A stretch of DNA of 64,000 nt from Microbacterium sp. CGR2. Its GTDB lineage: Bacteria; Actinomycetota; Actinomycetes; Actinomycetales; Microbacteriaceae. Position 1 is the stretch's first letter. Each line of letters opens with the position of its first letter. Shown here one piece after another: positions 63,939 through 64,000 of the stretch. The stretch lies in assembly GCF_003626735.1 (NCBI RefSeq), contig NZ_RBHX01000001.1, positions 2,790,001 through 2,854,000 of the forward strand. Direction: 5' to 3'. Under the pieces are notes generated by a model that saw only the letters and a program-made list of their open reading frames with translations, was not told where the DNA came from and did not search any database. The translations under genes were made by a program, and so were the position numbers.

Positions 63939-64000
63939 GTCAGTTCGACTAGGCTTTATTTCAACAGATGAAATCGCCTGCTCTCCCCTTCGCACGCCCT

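Overview
The window is GC-rich, densely packed DNA from an actinobacterium. RbpA, the PafB-PafC pair, a HelY-type helicase, a GlbO-type haemoglobin and the gene orders nei1-rpiB-hemH-pepN-glbO and bkdABC-tetR-accD1-accA1-fadE19-maoC-citE all point that way. Small proteins that I recall mainly from Microbacteriaceae (positions 22202-22519 and 21897-22157) make Microbacterium or a close relative the best guess. Apart from the left edge it reads as ordinary chromosome. I see no CRISPR array, insertion sequence, rRNA operon or recognisable antiphage island.

Layout. (1) 1-1618: end of an integrative element lying against the 3' end of tRNA-His. It has a tyrosine integrase cut by the window edge and five small genes, each overlapping the next by about 4-8 bases. 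(2) 1619-8034: tRNA-His, orn, tRNA-Arg, an SSB paralogue, a lipoprotein, ettA, two thioesterases and a hypothetical protein. (3) 8040-16693: a coupled mscS / truncated haemoglobin / FAD-dehydrogenase operon, pepN, ferrochelatase, rpiB and nei1. (4) 16792-24389: an AGCS symporter, PaiB-like protein plus amidohydrolase, divergent dps and gamma-carbonic anhydrase, tRNA-Met, small proteins, an AraC regulator and an exonuclease. (5) 24455-36130: a hydrolase, then a branched-chain amino-acid degradation region: Lrp regulator and bkdABC, then TetR regulator and carboxylase / acyl-CoA dehydrogenase / MaoC / CitE operon. Operator-like palindromes lie in front of both operons. (6) 36146-44850: phosphatase-sirtuin, rRNA methyltransferase, esterase, helicase, ferritin-like/VIT1 protein, tRNA-Leu, M20 peptidase, uppP. 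(7) 44901-55950: PAC2 protein, then the long collinear run HAD-trmI-FKBP lipoprotein-pafB-pafC-tatA-tatC-helY-lnt, meeting rbpA head-on. (8) 56056-64000: nfeD-stomatin-GDPD, an unusual SDR protein, DUF308 membrane protein, AraC-VOC-UvrA2 group, and a membrane protein of unknown function.

How parts work together. The bkd and acc operons would take leucine-type keto acids through acyl-CoA, carboxylated and hydrated intermediates to acetyl-CoA and acetoacetate. The tat and lnt genes supply protein export and lipoprotein maturation, and at least two lipoproteins are encoded here. PafBC is present although the pupylation/proteasome genes that sit beside it in mycobacteria are absent from this locus.

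A recurring signal is a TANNNT hexamer ending 6-7 bases before the start codon in front of at least ten genes, the layout expected for leaderless mRNAs. No clearly new system is visible. The least explained part is the small-gene array at the tRNA-His junction.
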